Assembly: GCF_036997615.1 (NCBI RefSeq)
Contig: NZ_JAWLQA010000006.1
DNA from: Brachyspira sp949287565
Lineage (GTDB): Bacteria; Spirochaetota; Brachyspiria; Brachyspirales; Brachyspiraceae
Reading direction: 5' to 3' (one strand)
Length of the DNA: 64,000 bases
In this document: positions 53,660 through 62,258 of the stretch, piece after piece
How positions within the stretch are numbered: the first letter of the stretch is position 1
Layout: every line of letters begins with the position of its first letter
The notes under the pieces: model-generated
What the model saw: only the letters and a program-made list of their open reading frames with translations
Told to the model about the DNA's origin: nothing
Databases searched by the model: none
Translations under genes and position numbers: made by a program

Positions 53660-55415
53660 GTGTTATACTCCTTTCAGCAAATATTGATTCCATCTCAGCT
53701 GTGTATTTTTTGTGATCATCAGACTGATATACAGAATAGTTCATCTGTTTGAATGCGTTAATAAGTCTTTTGAAATAAGTACCTACTTCGCTGTAATCAT
53801 CAAATCTGTAATCAGCTTCTACAACTTTCATAACTTGATTTAATAATTCTTTTTGTCTTTCTATAGGACAGTTCTTATCTACTTTATCGAAAGCGTCCTG
53901 CTGTAAGATTACGAAGTCTATAAGTTCTGCTTTCCATAAACGCTGATGGTATTCAAGAGGTACTGCGTCGTCACCAAGAATGCTTATTTGGTCATTAGCT
54001 TCCTGTCCTCTTCTAGCAATATCTTTTGCTTTAGTTACTTTATCAGCCCAGCCTTTTTCTATATTAATATCTGAGAATTCTATGAACTCTGGATATTCAA
54101 TATATTTAGAATAAGAATCTAATGGGTCAACAGCAGGATATCTCTTACTATCCGCACGTTTTTGTGATAAAGCGTAGAAACATCTAGCAGCTTTACGAGT
54201 AGATTCTGTTACTGGCTCTTTCAAGTTACCGCCTGCAGGAGATACTGTACCTATGAATGTAATAGAACCTGTTTCTCCGTTATTTAAGTATACGAAACCT
54301 GCTCTAGCATAGAAACTAGAAATAATAGCCGGCAAGTCGATAGGGAATGCATCCGGTCCTGGCAACTCTTCAAGTCTGTTAGACATCTCTCTTAAAGCCT
54401 GTGCCCAACGAGAAGTAGAGTCAGCAAGAAGAAGAACTTTAAGTCCCATTGATCTGTAATATTCAGCTATAGTCATACCTACATAAACTGAAGCTTCACG
54501 AGCAGCAACCGGCATGTTAGAAGTGTTACAGATGATTGTTGTTCTTTCCATCAAACTTCTTCCTGTTCTAGGGTCTATAAGTTCTGGGAATTCTGTAAAT
54601 ATTTCTACTACCTCATTAGCTCTCTCACCGCAAGCTGTCATTATGATTAAGTCAGCATTTGCATTAGTAGCTAAAGCGTGCTGTAATACTGTTTTACCTG
54701 CTCCGAATGGTCCCGGAATAAATCCTGTACCGCCTTCAGTAATAGGGTTAAATGTATCTATAGTTCTTACACCTGTTTCTAATAGTTTGAAAGGTCTTGG
54801 CTTTTCTTTATATGCTTTAATAGTAAGTTTTACAGGCCAAGTTTGTATCATTGTTACATTTACTTTTTCACCATTAGCTGATTTGATTACAGCTAGTGTA
54901 TCTTGTAAATGATAAGTGCCTGCTGAAGCAACGCTTTCAACAACACCTTTGCCTTCAAATTTGAAAGGAACCATTATTTTATGGTCAATCCAACCTTCTT
55001 TAACAGCACCAATCCAATCTCCAGCTTGTACTTCCTCTCCTACTTTAGCTATCGGAGTAAAGTCATAAGTTGATTCTTTATCTTCAGAAAGATCATTATA
55101 TTTACCTCTTTCTAAGAATACACCTTGTAATTTGTCAAGGTCATTTTGAAGTCCGTCAAAGTTTTTACCTAAAAGTCCAGGTCCTAATTCAATCTCTAAC
55201 ATTGAACCAGTAAACTCTACGGCATCACCTAATTTTACGCCCCTAGTAGATTCAAATACCTGAGCACTAGCACTAGTACCTGATATTTTAATAACCTCAG
55301 CCATAAGTTTCGCATTACCGCAAGATACATAACATATCTCGTTTTGTGAAACAGGACCGTCTACCTCTATTGAAATTAGGTTTGATATAATAGCAGTTAC
55401 TTTACCTTTAGTCAT
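53652..55415 (-). CDS. ntpA: V-type ATPase catalytic subunit A
   Basis: A 587-residue catalytic subunit. The P-loop GPFGAGKT (near residue 235) and the catalytic glutamate in GERANEV are present, as are the V-type non-homologous insert (about 110-190) and ADSTSRWAQALREMS. It hydrolyses ATP to pump, or makes ATP from an ion gradient. A GGAGATAG site precedes the ATG. Confidence 0.95.
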   Translation of the reverse strand: MTKGKVTAIISNLISIEVDGPVSQNEICYVSCGNAKLMAEVIKISGTSASAQVFESTRGVKLGDAVEFTGSMLEIELGPGLLGKNFDGLQNDLDKLQGVFLERGKYNDLSEDKESTYDFTPIAKVGEEVQAGDWIGAVKEGWIDHKIMVPFKFEGKGVVESVASAGTYHLQDTLAVIKSANGEKVNVTMIQTWPVKLTIKAYKEKPRPFKLLETGVRTIDTFNPITEGGTGFIPGPFGAGKTVLQHALATNANADLIIMTACGERANEVVEIFTEFPELIDPRTGRSLMERTTIICNTSNMPVAAREASVYVGMTIAEYYRSMGLKVLLLADSTSRWAQALREMSNRLEELPGPDAFPIDLPAIISSFYARAGFVYLNNGETGSITFIGTVSPAGGNLKEPVTESTRKAARCFYALSQKRADSKRYPAVDPLDSYSKYIEYPEFIEFSDINIEKGWADKVTKAKDIARRGQEANDQISILGDDAVPLEYHQRLWKAELIDFVILQQDAFDKVDKNCPIERQKELLNQVMKVVEADYRFDDYSEVGTYFKRLINAFKQMNYSVYQSDDHKKYTAEMESIFAERSITHA

Positions 55416-55443
55416 TTCTATCTCCTAATTAATTATACATACA

Positions 55444-56280
55444 TTACATAGCAGACGCTTTTTCTTTTAATGAACCTATTAGCGTCTCCAAATGTTTTTT
55501 ACCTTCCTCTTCGTTTCTTCCATTTATACTAACAGCATAAGTAAGATTTATATAATAAGCAAAAACATTATCTGTTGTGAAAGATTTTATAGATGTAAGT
55601 TTCTCTAAAAATTCTCTTACTAAAGAACACTCTATATTTTCCATATTATATGGATCTGCTTTATCTGATGAATTGAATGTTTCAACAATAGTATTAATGT
55701 ATGGTATCTCTCTGCCTACTCCAAAATCTGAAGCTGTAGATTTTGTTAATGCCGATATCAAAGAATAATCCCCTATAAGTTCTTTTGCTATCTCATCACT
55801 GCTGAAACCTAAAGCTCTTCCATTTAAAGCAGCAAGAACATTCTTCATATCTCTCATAAATAAAGCATAATTTTTTATAAATGAATTACCGCTTTGTATC
55901 ATCTCTTCATAATACAAATTTAAAAGAGTATTTTCTATATGTCTTGCATTTTCCCATTCAACATTCTTACTGTCTTCTAAAAATTTGCTCATATATAATG
56001 GTAAATTTGATATGCTGGAATATTTCTGCATTTCTTCTTTACTGAATATTGATGGTTCTATATGTTCTATATAAGGAGTAAATAATCCCTTTTGTTTTGC
56101 TATAGCACTTACTAAATTTTTATTATCATTTTGATAAATTAAATACTTGAAAAATTTAGCATCTTTAGCACTTAAACTAGATAATATGCTTTGAGTAATT
56201 TCATTAATATCATACTTAGCCTTAGCGTCAGAAAGTTTAACTTCGGGAAGACCTGAGATAAGATAATAATATGATCCCAT
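55444..56280 (-). CDS. DUF2764 protein of the spirochaete-type V-ATPase operon
   Basis: A 278-residue helical protein of the DUF2764 family, always found between subunits E and A in spirochaete-like V-ATPase operons. It begins MGSYYYLISGLPEVKL, typical of the family. Operons of this type lack a recognised gene for subunit C, so it probably replaces C as connector between the central shaft and the ring; this is inference from position and helical content. The ATG at 56280 (GAGGAG site, five-base spacing) is preferred over a GTG two codons upstream. Confidence 0.8.
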   Translation of the reverse strand: MGSYYYLISGLPEVKLSDAKAKYDINEITQSILSSLSAKDAKFFKYLIYQNDNKNLVSAIAKQKGLFTPYIEHIEPSIFSKEEMQKYSSISNLPLYMSKFLEDSKNVEWENARHIENTLLNLYYEEMIQSGNSFIKNYALFMRDMKNVLAALNGRALGFSSDEIAKELIGDYSLISALTKSTASDFGVGREIPYINTIVETFNSSDKADPYNMENIECSLVREFLEKLTSIKSFTTDNVFAYYINLTYAVSINGRNEEEGKKHLETLIGSLKEKASAM

Positions 56281-56291
56281 ACTCACTCCTC

Positions 56292-56906
56292 TTATTTAGT
56301 AAATATTACTTCTTCCGTTTTTGCTTTAATATAATCACTGAAGAACTCTACGAAATCTTCATCTGTAAATTGAAGTTGATAATTTCCGCCTTCAGGAACG
56401 ATTTTGAAACCGTTAGATAATTTCTTATCAAAATTAATAGTAGCATTATTTATAGCACTTTTTATAGATTTCTCGAAAGATGAATCTATATCAGCTTTCT
56501 TTGATTCTGGGAAATATACTGTTACATCTGAATTGCTTGAAGCGATATCCCATTTTTTTACTACTTCAAGAATCAAATCTTTTAAGAATGAAGTATCTGC
56601 AAAAGCTCCTTTAAGTCCGTCTTCTAATACTTTAGCAGTTACTAAATCCTTTATTCTTTGTTTTAAAGCACTGATTGACTGCTCGCCTGCCATACGAACA
56701 TCTGTTATTGTATTTTTCTTTAGCTCTTCTGACTTTCTTTCTGCCTCTTTTATAATTTCTTCTGATTTTGCTTCTGCTTCTTTTATAATTCTGTCAGCTT
56801 CGCTTTTAGCATTTGAGATTATTTCATCAGCTTTTTTGTTGGATTTTTCAACACCATCTTGATATATACGTTCAAGAAGGGAGTCTAATTTTTTCTCTTC
56901 AGCCAT
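56292..56906 (-). CDS. ntpE: V-type ATPase subunit E (peripheral stalk)
   Basis: A 204-residue peripheral-stalk subunit, first gene of the operon. Residues about 15-70 are a long charged coiled coil with repeated A-E-A-K-S-E-E-I-I-K-E blocks; the C-terminal half is a globular alpha/beta domain that holds the A3B3 head. No subunit G (H) or F gene is visible in the operon, as in other spirochaetes. A CAAGGAG site precedes the ATG. Confidence 0.9.
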   Translation of the reverse strand: MAEEKKLDSLLERIYQDGVEKSNKKADEIISNAKSEADRIIKEAEAKSEEIIKEAERKSEELKKNTITDVRMAGEQSISALKQRIKDLVTAKVLEDGLKGAFADTSFLKDLILEVVKKWDIASSNSDVTVYFPESKKADIDSSFEKSIKSAINNATINFDKKLSNGFKIVPEGGNYQLQFTDEDFVEFFSDYIKAKTEEVIFTK

Positions 56907-57316
56907 AATAACTCCTTGACTTTTTTATAAATTGATTTATAGAAATTTTAAAAATTTTCTCCAAAAACACTATTTTACTAGTTTATCAATATTTTTAAAA
57001 AAATCAAGCAAAATACATAAAATAATTATATAGATTATTTTTTCAACAGGGGTATTTCAAGTATTAATATTTTATAATATTGGAACATATTTTGAGAAAT
57101 AAAACAAAATAAAATAACAATTAATACAAAATAAAAAACTATTAAAAAATTAAATAATATTTATAGCACAAATTTAGATATCATTATCACTATTTTGTAC
57201 AATAGCTATTAAAGATATATAAAAGCAAATATTAAAGCATATACTGTTTTAAAAGATTAATTAATAGCAATTAAATATTTTGATAAATTGTATAAATTAA
57301 TTTTGAAATTTATTTA
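56907..57316. other. AT-rich upstream region of the V-ATPase operon
   Basis: About 410 bases without a reading frame. It must hold the V-ATPase promoter, but I could not pick a convincing -35/-10 pair; the best is TTGAAA/TATAAT-like sequence near 57020-57060 with poor spacing. Nothing else is recognisable. Confidence 0.4.
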
Positions 57317-57634
57317 GAACCCCGCCCTTTAAGAATTGATAACTTATTTTTTTATTAGAACTTTATTAAGACTTGAAAACTTACATTATAATTTTTAGCA
57401 CCCACCCAAGTTTTTATTATATTTAAAATCCATTTAACGCACGGTAAGCAAAATTTATAATATAATAAAAATTGAATTGCAAATAAATTTATATTTTTAG
57501 TTTCATTCTCCGTGCGGTAATTAGACATCAAATTTAAATAACACTAGGGTGGGCATCTAAAAAATTATAATTAAATTATAAAGAAGTAAGAAATTAATAT
57601 TTCAAAATAAATTAAAAAGCCTAGAGGGTGGGGA
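57317..57634. repeat. dispersed palindromic intergenic repeat, copy G (complete)
   Basis: The clearest full copy, about 315 bases and palindromic in layout. Order: CCCGCCCTTT (57321), CCCACCCAAG (57401), AACGCACGG (57436), CCGTGCGG (57510), CTAGGGTGGGC (57544) and GAGGGTGGGG (57624). The outer boxes are inverted copies of each other around the central CGCACGG/CCGTGCG pair. No coding frame. Confidence 0.8.
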
Positions 57635-57663
57635 TTTATAATATTTTTAAAATTTAATTAGAT

Positions 57664-57866
57664 TAGCCCGCCCTTTAGGTTTTCTGCTTTAATTTGCAAT
57701 TATAACTTTTTTAATCTCTGAAATCCTCATCTATAATTAATAAACCCGCCCAAGTTTCTGTTAGAGTTAATATCTATTCAACGCACGGTTAATTTTATAT
57801 TATTATATAATAAAATTAGAATTGTAAATTCATTATGATTATGAATCTGCTTAACGTGCGGTGAGT
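57664..57866. repeat. dispersed palindromic intergenic repeat, copy H
   Basis: A second unit immediately after copy G: CCCGCCCTTTAGG (57667), ACCCGCCCAAG (57744), AACGCACGG (57779), AACGTGCGG (57853). It stops about 20 bases before the hpt stop codon and lacks the right-hand inverted boxes. Confidence 0.75.
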
Positions 57867-57884
57867 AAGATTAATAATTTAGTT

Positions 57885-58415
57885 TTATTCAACTACTCCA
57901 ATATATGGAAGATTTCTATATTTCTGAGCATAGTCAATTCCGTATCCTACAACAAACTCATCTTCTATATCAAAACCATTATAATCTATCTTTATATCAA
58001 CTTTTCTTCTTGAAGGTTTATTTAAAAGTGTGCATATTTTTAGAGAAGCAATATTTCTAGTTTTTAATACCTCACATATTTTCTCTAAAGTATATCCTGT
58101 ATCTATTATATCTTCTACTATAATAACATCTCTTCCTGTGAGAGGTATATCAACATCTTTAAGTATTTTAATTTCAGAACCTATTTTATTATTTCCATAG
58201 CTTGATACTATCATGAAATCAATTTCTACAGGTACATCAATATATCTTGATAAATCAGCAATGAATATAAAAGAACCTTTTAAAAGTCCTATTATACATG
58301 GTATGTTTTCTTTATCTTTAAGATCATTAGAGATTTGCTCTGCTAATTCTTTAACTTTCTTATTTATATCTTCTTCAGATATAAGCACTTTTGATATATG
58401 CTCATCCTTTCTCAT
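57885..58415 (-). CDS. hpt: hypoxanthine phosphoribosyltransferase
   Basis: A 176-residue purine salvage enzyme that makes IMP (and often GMP) from PRPP and the free base. The PRPP loop VIIVEDIIDTGYTL (about 99-112) is intact, and FVVGYGIDYAQKYRNLPYIGV near the end is diagnostic of the family. An AAGGA site precedes the ATG. It is a single gene, with repeats after its 3' end. Confidence 0.92.
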   Translation of the reverse strand: MRKDEHISKVLISEEDINKKVKELAEQISNDLKDKENIPCIIGLLKGSFIFIADLSRYIDVPVEIDFMIVSSYGNNKIGSEIKILKDVDIPLTGRDVIIVEDIIDTGYTLEKICEVLKTRNIASLKICTLLNKPSRRKVDIKIDYNGFDIEDEFVVGYGIDYAQKYRNLPYIGVVE

Positions 58416-58587
58416 AAATTATTCCTTAATTTTTTTATATATTATCGTTATTATCGTATAAAATAATGTTTAATTAAAAATAAAAAATATATTTTAAGAT
58501 TAGAATTATTATATTAAAAGAAATTAAATTATTTGATTTTTTATAAATTGATGAGATGAAAAATATTAAATCAAACTTTATATAATT

Positions 58588-58632
58588 AAAAAAGCCGACA
58601 GATAAAATATTTTATCCATCGGCTTTGTTTTT
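58588..58632 (-). terminator. terminator of the etf/acyl-CoA dehydrogenase operon
   Basis: GCCGACAGATAAAAT/ATTTTATCCATCGGC (58594-58623) forms a long stem on the - strand, followed by TTTTTTAATT. It is about 25 bases past the etfA stop. Confidence 0.9.
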
Positions 58633-58648
58633 ATATTAAAAGCTTAAA

Positions 58649-59668
58649 TTAATTAGCTTTTTTAGCTTCTATAGCTTTTGCTAATTCTTCAGCTAATAGA
58701 GGAAGTACTTTGTTAACATCACCTACTATACCCAAATCAGCGATTCCAAACATTGGAGCATCTTTATCTTTGTTTATAGCAATAATGTATTCAGATTCTT
58801 CCATACCAGCCATGTGCTGAATAGCACCAGAAATACCGCAAGCGAAGTATATATTAGGTCTTACTGTTTTACCTGTTTGACCTACTTGTCTAGACTGCTC
58901 TATATATCCAGCATCTACAGCAGCTCTTGAACCAGAAACGATAGCACCGATTTTAGAAGCTACAGCCTCAAGATTCTTGAAGTTTTCTTTAGAACCTACA
59001 CCTCTACCGCCAGATACCAATATCTTAGCTTCTGTAATATCAACTTTCTTAGTAGTTTCTTTTACAACATCTAAGATTTTAACTTTCATTTTAGAAGTAT
59101 CTATAGTTAAAGGTAATACTTCAACTTCACCTTTTCTTCCTTCTTCTTTAGGAAGTTTCTGCATTACTCCAGGTCTTACAGTAGCCATTTGAGGTCTGTG
59201 ATCAGGACAAACGATTGTAGCCATTAAGTTTCCGCCGAATGCTGGTCTTGTCATTCCGAAAACACCAGTTTCATCATCTATATCTAATTTAGTACAGTCA
59301 GCAGTAAGTCCTGTAGACAATCTTGAAGATAATCTAGGAGCTAAGTCTCTTCCTAAAGTTGTAGCACCTAATAATGCTATTTCAGGTTTTGTAGCATCCA
59401 TTATTGCTTTTAAAGCCTGAGTATAAGCTTCAGTATCATATTGTTTTAAATGTTCATTATCTACTATTACTACTTTATCAGCACCATATTCTATTAAAGT
59501 TTTAGCTAAACCCTCTACTTGATAACCTATTAAAGCTACAGTTACAGGTGATTTTAATTTAGCTGCAAGTTTTTTTGCTTCTCCAATTAATTCTAAAGCT
59601 ACGTTTTGAATTACACCGTCTCTTTGTTCAGCAAATACTAATATTCCTTTATAATCACTTAAATTCAT
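58649..59668 (-). CDS. etfA: electron transfer flavoprotein alpha subunit
   Basis: A 339-residue EtfA. The N-terminal domain begins YKGILVFAEQRDG. The C-terminal FAD domain shows SGGRGVGSKENF, SRAAVDAGYIEQSRQVGQTG and YFACGISGAIQH. With EtfB it passes electrons to or from the acyl-CoA dehydrogenase encoded upstream. AAGGAG site; 41 bases after etfB; last gene of the operon. Confidence 0.94.
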   Translation of the reverse strand: MNLSDYKGILVFAEQRDGVIQNVALELIGEAKKLAAKLKSPVTVALIGYQVEGLAKTLIEYGADKVVIVDNEHLKQYDTEAYTQALKAIMDATKPEIALLGATTLGRDLAPRLSSRLSTGLTADCTKLDIDDETGVFGMTRPAFGGNLMATIVCPDHRPQMATVRPGVMQKLPKEEGRKGEVEVLPLTIDTSKMKVKILDVVKETTKKVDITEAKILVSGGRGVGSKENFKNLEAVASKIGAIVSGSRAAVDAGYIEQSRQVGQTGKTVRPNIYFACGISGAIQHMAGMEESEYIIAINKDKDAPMFGIADLGIVGDVNKVLPLLAEELAKAIEAKKAN

Positions 59669-59709
59669 TATCTATCTCCTTTTTCTAAGGTTCTTTTGTT
59701 AATTAAAAA

Positions 59710-60495
59710 TTAAATAACAAATTTTTCTTTTAATTTTTCAATTATGATATTAACAGCTTCTTTTGTATCAACTTCAAATACTTTACCGGCTTGTTTAGCT
59801 CCTTTAGTAAATGATTTTTTAACTTTTGTAGGAGAACCAGTAAGACCTATTAAAGAAGGATCTATTTTAATAGTTTCAGAAGACCAAATTTCAATTTCTT
59901 TATCATAAGCTTCAACGATACCTTTAACTCTCATGTATCTTGGGCTATTAGCTTCTGATAATACAGTTATTAAAGCTGGTAATTGAACATTTAATAAATA
60001 ATATCCATCTTCTACCATTCTTTTTACAGTTAATGATTTATCAGCTTCATTATATTGTATTTCTTTAGCATAAGAAATTTGAGGTATTTGTAAATGTTCA
60101 GCTGTTTGAGGCCCAACTTGAGCAGTATCACCGTCTATAGCTTGTCTACCTGAAATAATAACATCATATTCTAAAGTTTTTAAAGCAGCTGCTAATGTAT
60201 TAGAAGTAGCTAATGTATCAGCACCGCCGAATTTTCTATCTGTTATAAGAATAGCTCTGTCTGCTCCCATAGCATAAGCTTCTCTTAATATAGCTTCAGC
60301 TTGAGGAGGTCCCATAGTTATTACAGTTACATGAGCACCATATTTATCTTTTAATTTTAAAGCTTCTTCTAAACCTGCTTTATCATCTGGGTTCATTATA
60401 CTAGGAACACCATCTCTTATTAATGTACCTTTTACAGGGTCTAGTTTAATTTCTGTTGTATCTGGAACCTGTTTTATACAAACTACTATTTTCAT
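59710..60495 (-). CDS. etfB: electron transfer flavoprotein beta subunit
   Basis: A 261-residue EtfB. Features: MKIVVCIKQVPDTTEIKLD, the V-T-V-I-T-M-G-P-P-Q-A region and SGRQAIDGDTAQVGPQ, which is typical of flavin-based bifurcating Etfs of anaerobes that bind a second FAD in place of AMP. Together with the adjacent acyl-CoA dehydrogenase this suggests coupling of crotonyl-CoA reduction to ferredoxin reduction by NADH; bifurcation is inference. GGAGG site before the ATG. Confidence 0.94.
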   Translation of the reverse strand: MKIVVCIKQVPDTTEIKLDPVKGTLIRDGVPSIMNPDDKAGLEEALKLKDKYGAHVTVITMGPPQAEAILREAYAMGADRAILITDRKFGGADTLATSNTLAAALKTLEYDVIISGRQAIDGDTAQVGPQTAEHLQIPQISYAKEIQYNEADKSLTVKRMVEDGYYLLNVQLPALITVLSEANSPRYMRVKGIVEAYDKEIEIWSSETIKIDPSLIGLTGSPTKVKKSFTKGAKQAGKVFEVDTKEAVNIIIEKLKEKFVI

Positions 60496-60532
60496 TTCTA
60501 TTCCTCCATAAATATTTTATTTACTAATTGGC

Positions 60533-61678
60533 TTATTTTAAAAGGCTTCCTGCTATTACCATTCTTTGAACTTCAGATGTACCTTCATAGATTTCAGTAA
60601 TCTTAGCATCTCTCATCATTCTTTCAACAGGATATTCTCTTGTGTATCCATAACCGCCATGAAGCTGAACAGCTTTAGTAGTTACTTCCATTGCAGTTTC
60701 TGCAGCGAATAATTTAGCTCTTGCAGCATCTACTGAATATGGAAGATGGTTGCTTTCTCTCCAAGCAGCTTTATAAACAAGAAGTCTTGCAGCTTCTACT
60801 TTTACTTCAAGGTTAGCTAATTGGAATTGAGTGTTTTGGAAATTAGCTATTGTTCTTCCGAACTGTTTTCTTTCTTTTACATAAGCTACAGTTTCATCAA
60901 GTGCGCCTTGAGCAATACCTAATGCTTGAGAAGCAATTCCTATTCTTCCTCCGTCAAGAGTCATCATAGCAATTTTAAATCCTTTTCCTAATTCTCCTAA
61001 TAGGTTGTCTTTAGGTATTCTTGCATTTTCGAATATTAATTCACAAGTAGCAGAACCTCTGATACCTAATTTTTTCTCTTTTTTACCAACACTAAATCCA
61101 GGAGTTGTTGATTCTACTATAAATGCAGAAATTCCTTTTAATCCTTTTGATTTATCTGTCATAGCAAATATTACATATACATTAGCATATCCTGAATTTG
61201 TTATGAATATTTTTGAACCATTGATTACCCATTCCTGAGTAGCTTCATCTAATACAGCTACAGTTTGCTGTCCAGCTGCATCTGTACCAGCATTTGGTTC
61301 AGTAAGTCCGAATGCTCCAAGCCATTCACCGCTAGCCAATTTAGGAATATATTTTTGTTTTTGAGCATCTGTACCGAATTGTAATATAGGCCAAGTTCCA
61401 AGAGAAGTATGAGCAGAAAGAATAACACCTGTAGTACCGCAAACTCTTGATAATTCTTCAACAGCCATAGCGTACATCAAATTATCTCCGCCAGCTCCGC
61501 CGTATTCCTTAGGAATAGGTATACCCATAAGTCCGATTTCAGCCATTTTCTTAACAGTTTCAACAGGAAATCTTTCTTCCTCGTCAATTTCTGTTGCTAA
61601 AGGTTTTACCTCTTTTTCAGCAAATTCTCTGATCATTTGTCTGAAAAGTTCATGTGTTTTAGGCAAATTAAATTCCAT
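60533..61678 (-). CDS. bcd: short-chain acyl-CoA dehydrogenase (butyryl-CoA dehydrogenase type)
   Basis: A 381-residue FAD enzyme of the short-chain acyl-CoA dehydrogenase group. Motifs: GAFGLTEPNAGTDAA (FAD/substrate loop), FITNSGYANVYVI, and near the C-terminus QLHGGYGYTREYPVERMMRDAKITEIYEGTSEVQR, which contains the catalytic Glu. Its location with etfBA, as in clostridial bcd-etf clusters, points to crotonyl-CoA/butyryl-CoA conversion. AGGAGG site; gene 4 from the left edge of the operon as transcribed in this window. Confidence 0.92.
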   Translation of the reverse strand: MEFNLPKTHELFRQMIREFAEKEVKPLATEIDEEERFPVETVKKMAEIGLMGIPIPKEYGGAGGDNLMYAMAVEELSRVCGTTGVILSAHTSLGTWPILQFGTDAQKQKYIPKLASGEWLGAFGLTEPNAGTDAAGQQTVAVLDEATQEWVINGSKIFITNSGYANVYVIFAMTDKSKGLKGISAFIVESTTPGFSVGKKEKKLGIRGSATCELIFENARIPKDNLLGELGKGFKIAMMTLDGGRIGIASQALGIAQGALDETVAYVKERKQFGRTIANFQNTQFQLANLEVKVEAARLLVYKAAWRESNHLPYSVDAARAKLFAAETAMEVTTKAVQLHGGYGYTREYPVERMMRDAKITEIYEGTSEVQRMVIAGSLLK

Positions 61679-61741
61679 TCTAGTCCTCCTGATAATATCT
61701 TTATCAATTTTTTTTTTAATTTATAATAAATTTAACAATTG

Positions 61742-62146
61742 TCATTTTTTCATAATAGTTGCTTTTCCGCTTAAAACAACTTTGCCTTCTTGATTTGTAC
61801 AAGTAGTAGAAAGAATTACTCTGTTCTTTTCAGGAATAAGTTCTATAATTTCAGCAGTAGCTGTGATTGTATCTCCGAAATATACAGGTGCTGTGAATTT
61901 TAATTCTTGTCCCATATAAATACTTCCTTCACCTGGAAGTTTTGTTCCTAAAACTGCAGATACAAGTCCGGCAGTAAGCATTCCATGAGCTATTCTATGT
62001 TTAAACATAGTTTGCTGAGCATGAACTTCATTCAAATGAGCTGGGTTTGTATCAAGTGTAATTCCTGCATATAAAATTACATCTGTTTCTGTTATAGTTT
62101 TAGTAATTTCTGCTTTCATACCAACTTTTAATTCTTCAAATTTCAT
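61742..62146 (-). CDS. MaoC-like (R)-specific enoyl-CoA hydratase
   Basis: A 134-residue single hot-dog domain of the MaoC family. The hydratase-2 motif is present: a YAGITLDTNPAHLNEVHAQQ stretch with the catalytic Asp and His, followed by FKHRIAHGMLTAGLVSAVLGTKLPG. Such single-domain proteins (PhaJ type) interconvert crotonyl-CoA and (R)-3-hydroxybutyryl-CoA. It therefore does not take the usual (S)-crotonase route. An AGGAG site precedes the ATG. It lies between the GntP permease and the acyl-CoA dehydrogenase genes. Confidence 0.85.
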   Translation of the reverse strand: MKFEELKVGMKAEITKTITETDVILYAGITLDTNPAHLNEVHAQQTMFKHRIAHGMLTAGLVSAVLGTKLPGEGSIYMGQELKFTAPVYFGDTITATAEIIELIPEKNRVILSTTCTNQEGKVVLSGKATIMKK

Positions 62147-62258
62147 AATTATTGCTCCTAAAAAATATTTTTATAAATATAAAGTATATATAAAGTTCGG
62201 CAAAATCTCTTTATCAGATATTCTGCCGAAAAATATTTAATTTTTTTATATTATAATA

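Noticed and set aside
57317..57866. CRISPR array
   Set aside because: The repeats are long, few, partly inverted and irregularly spaced, and no cas genes are present.
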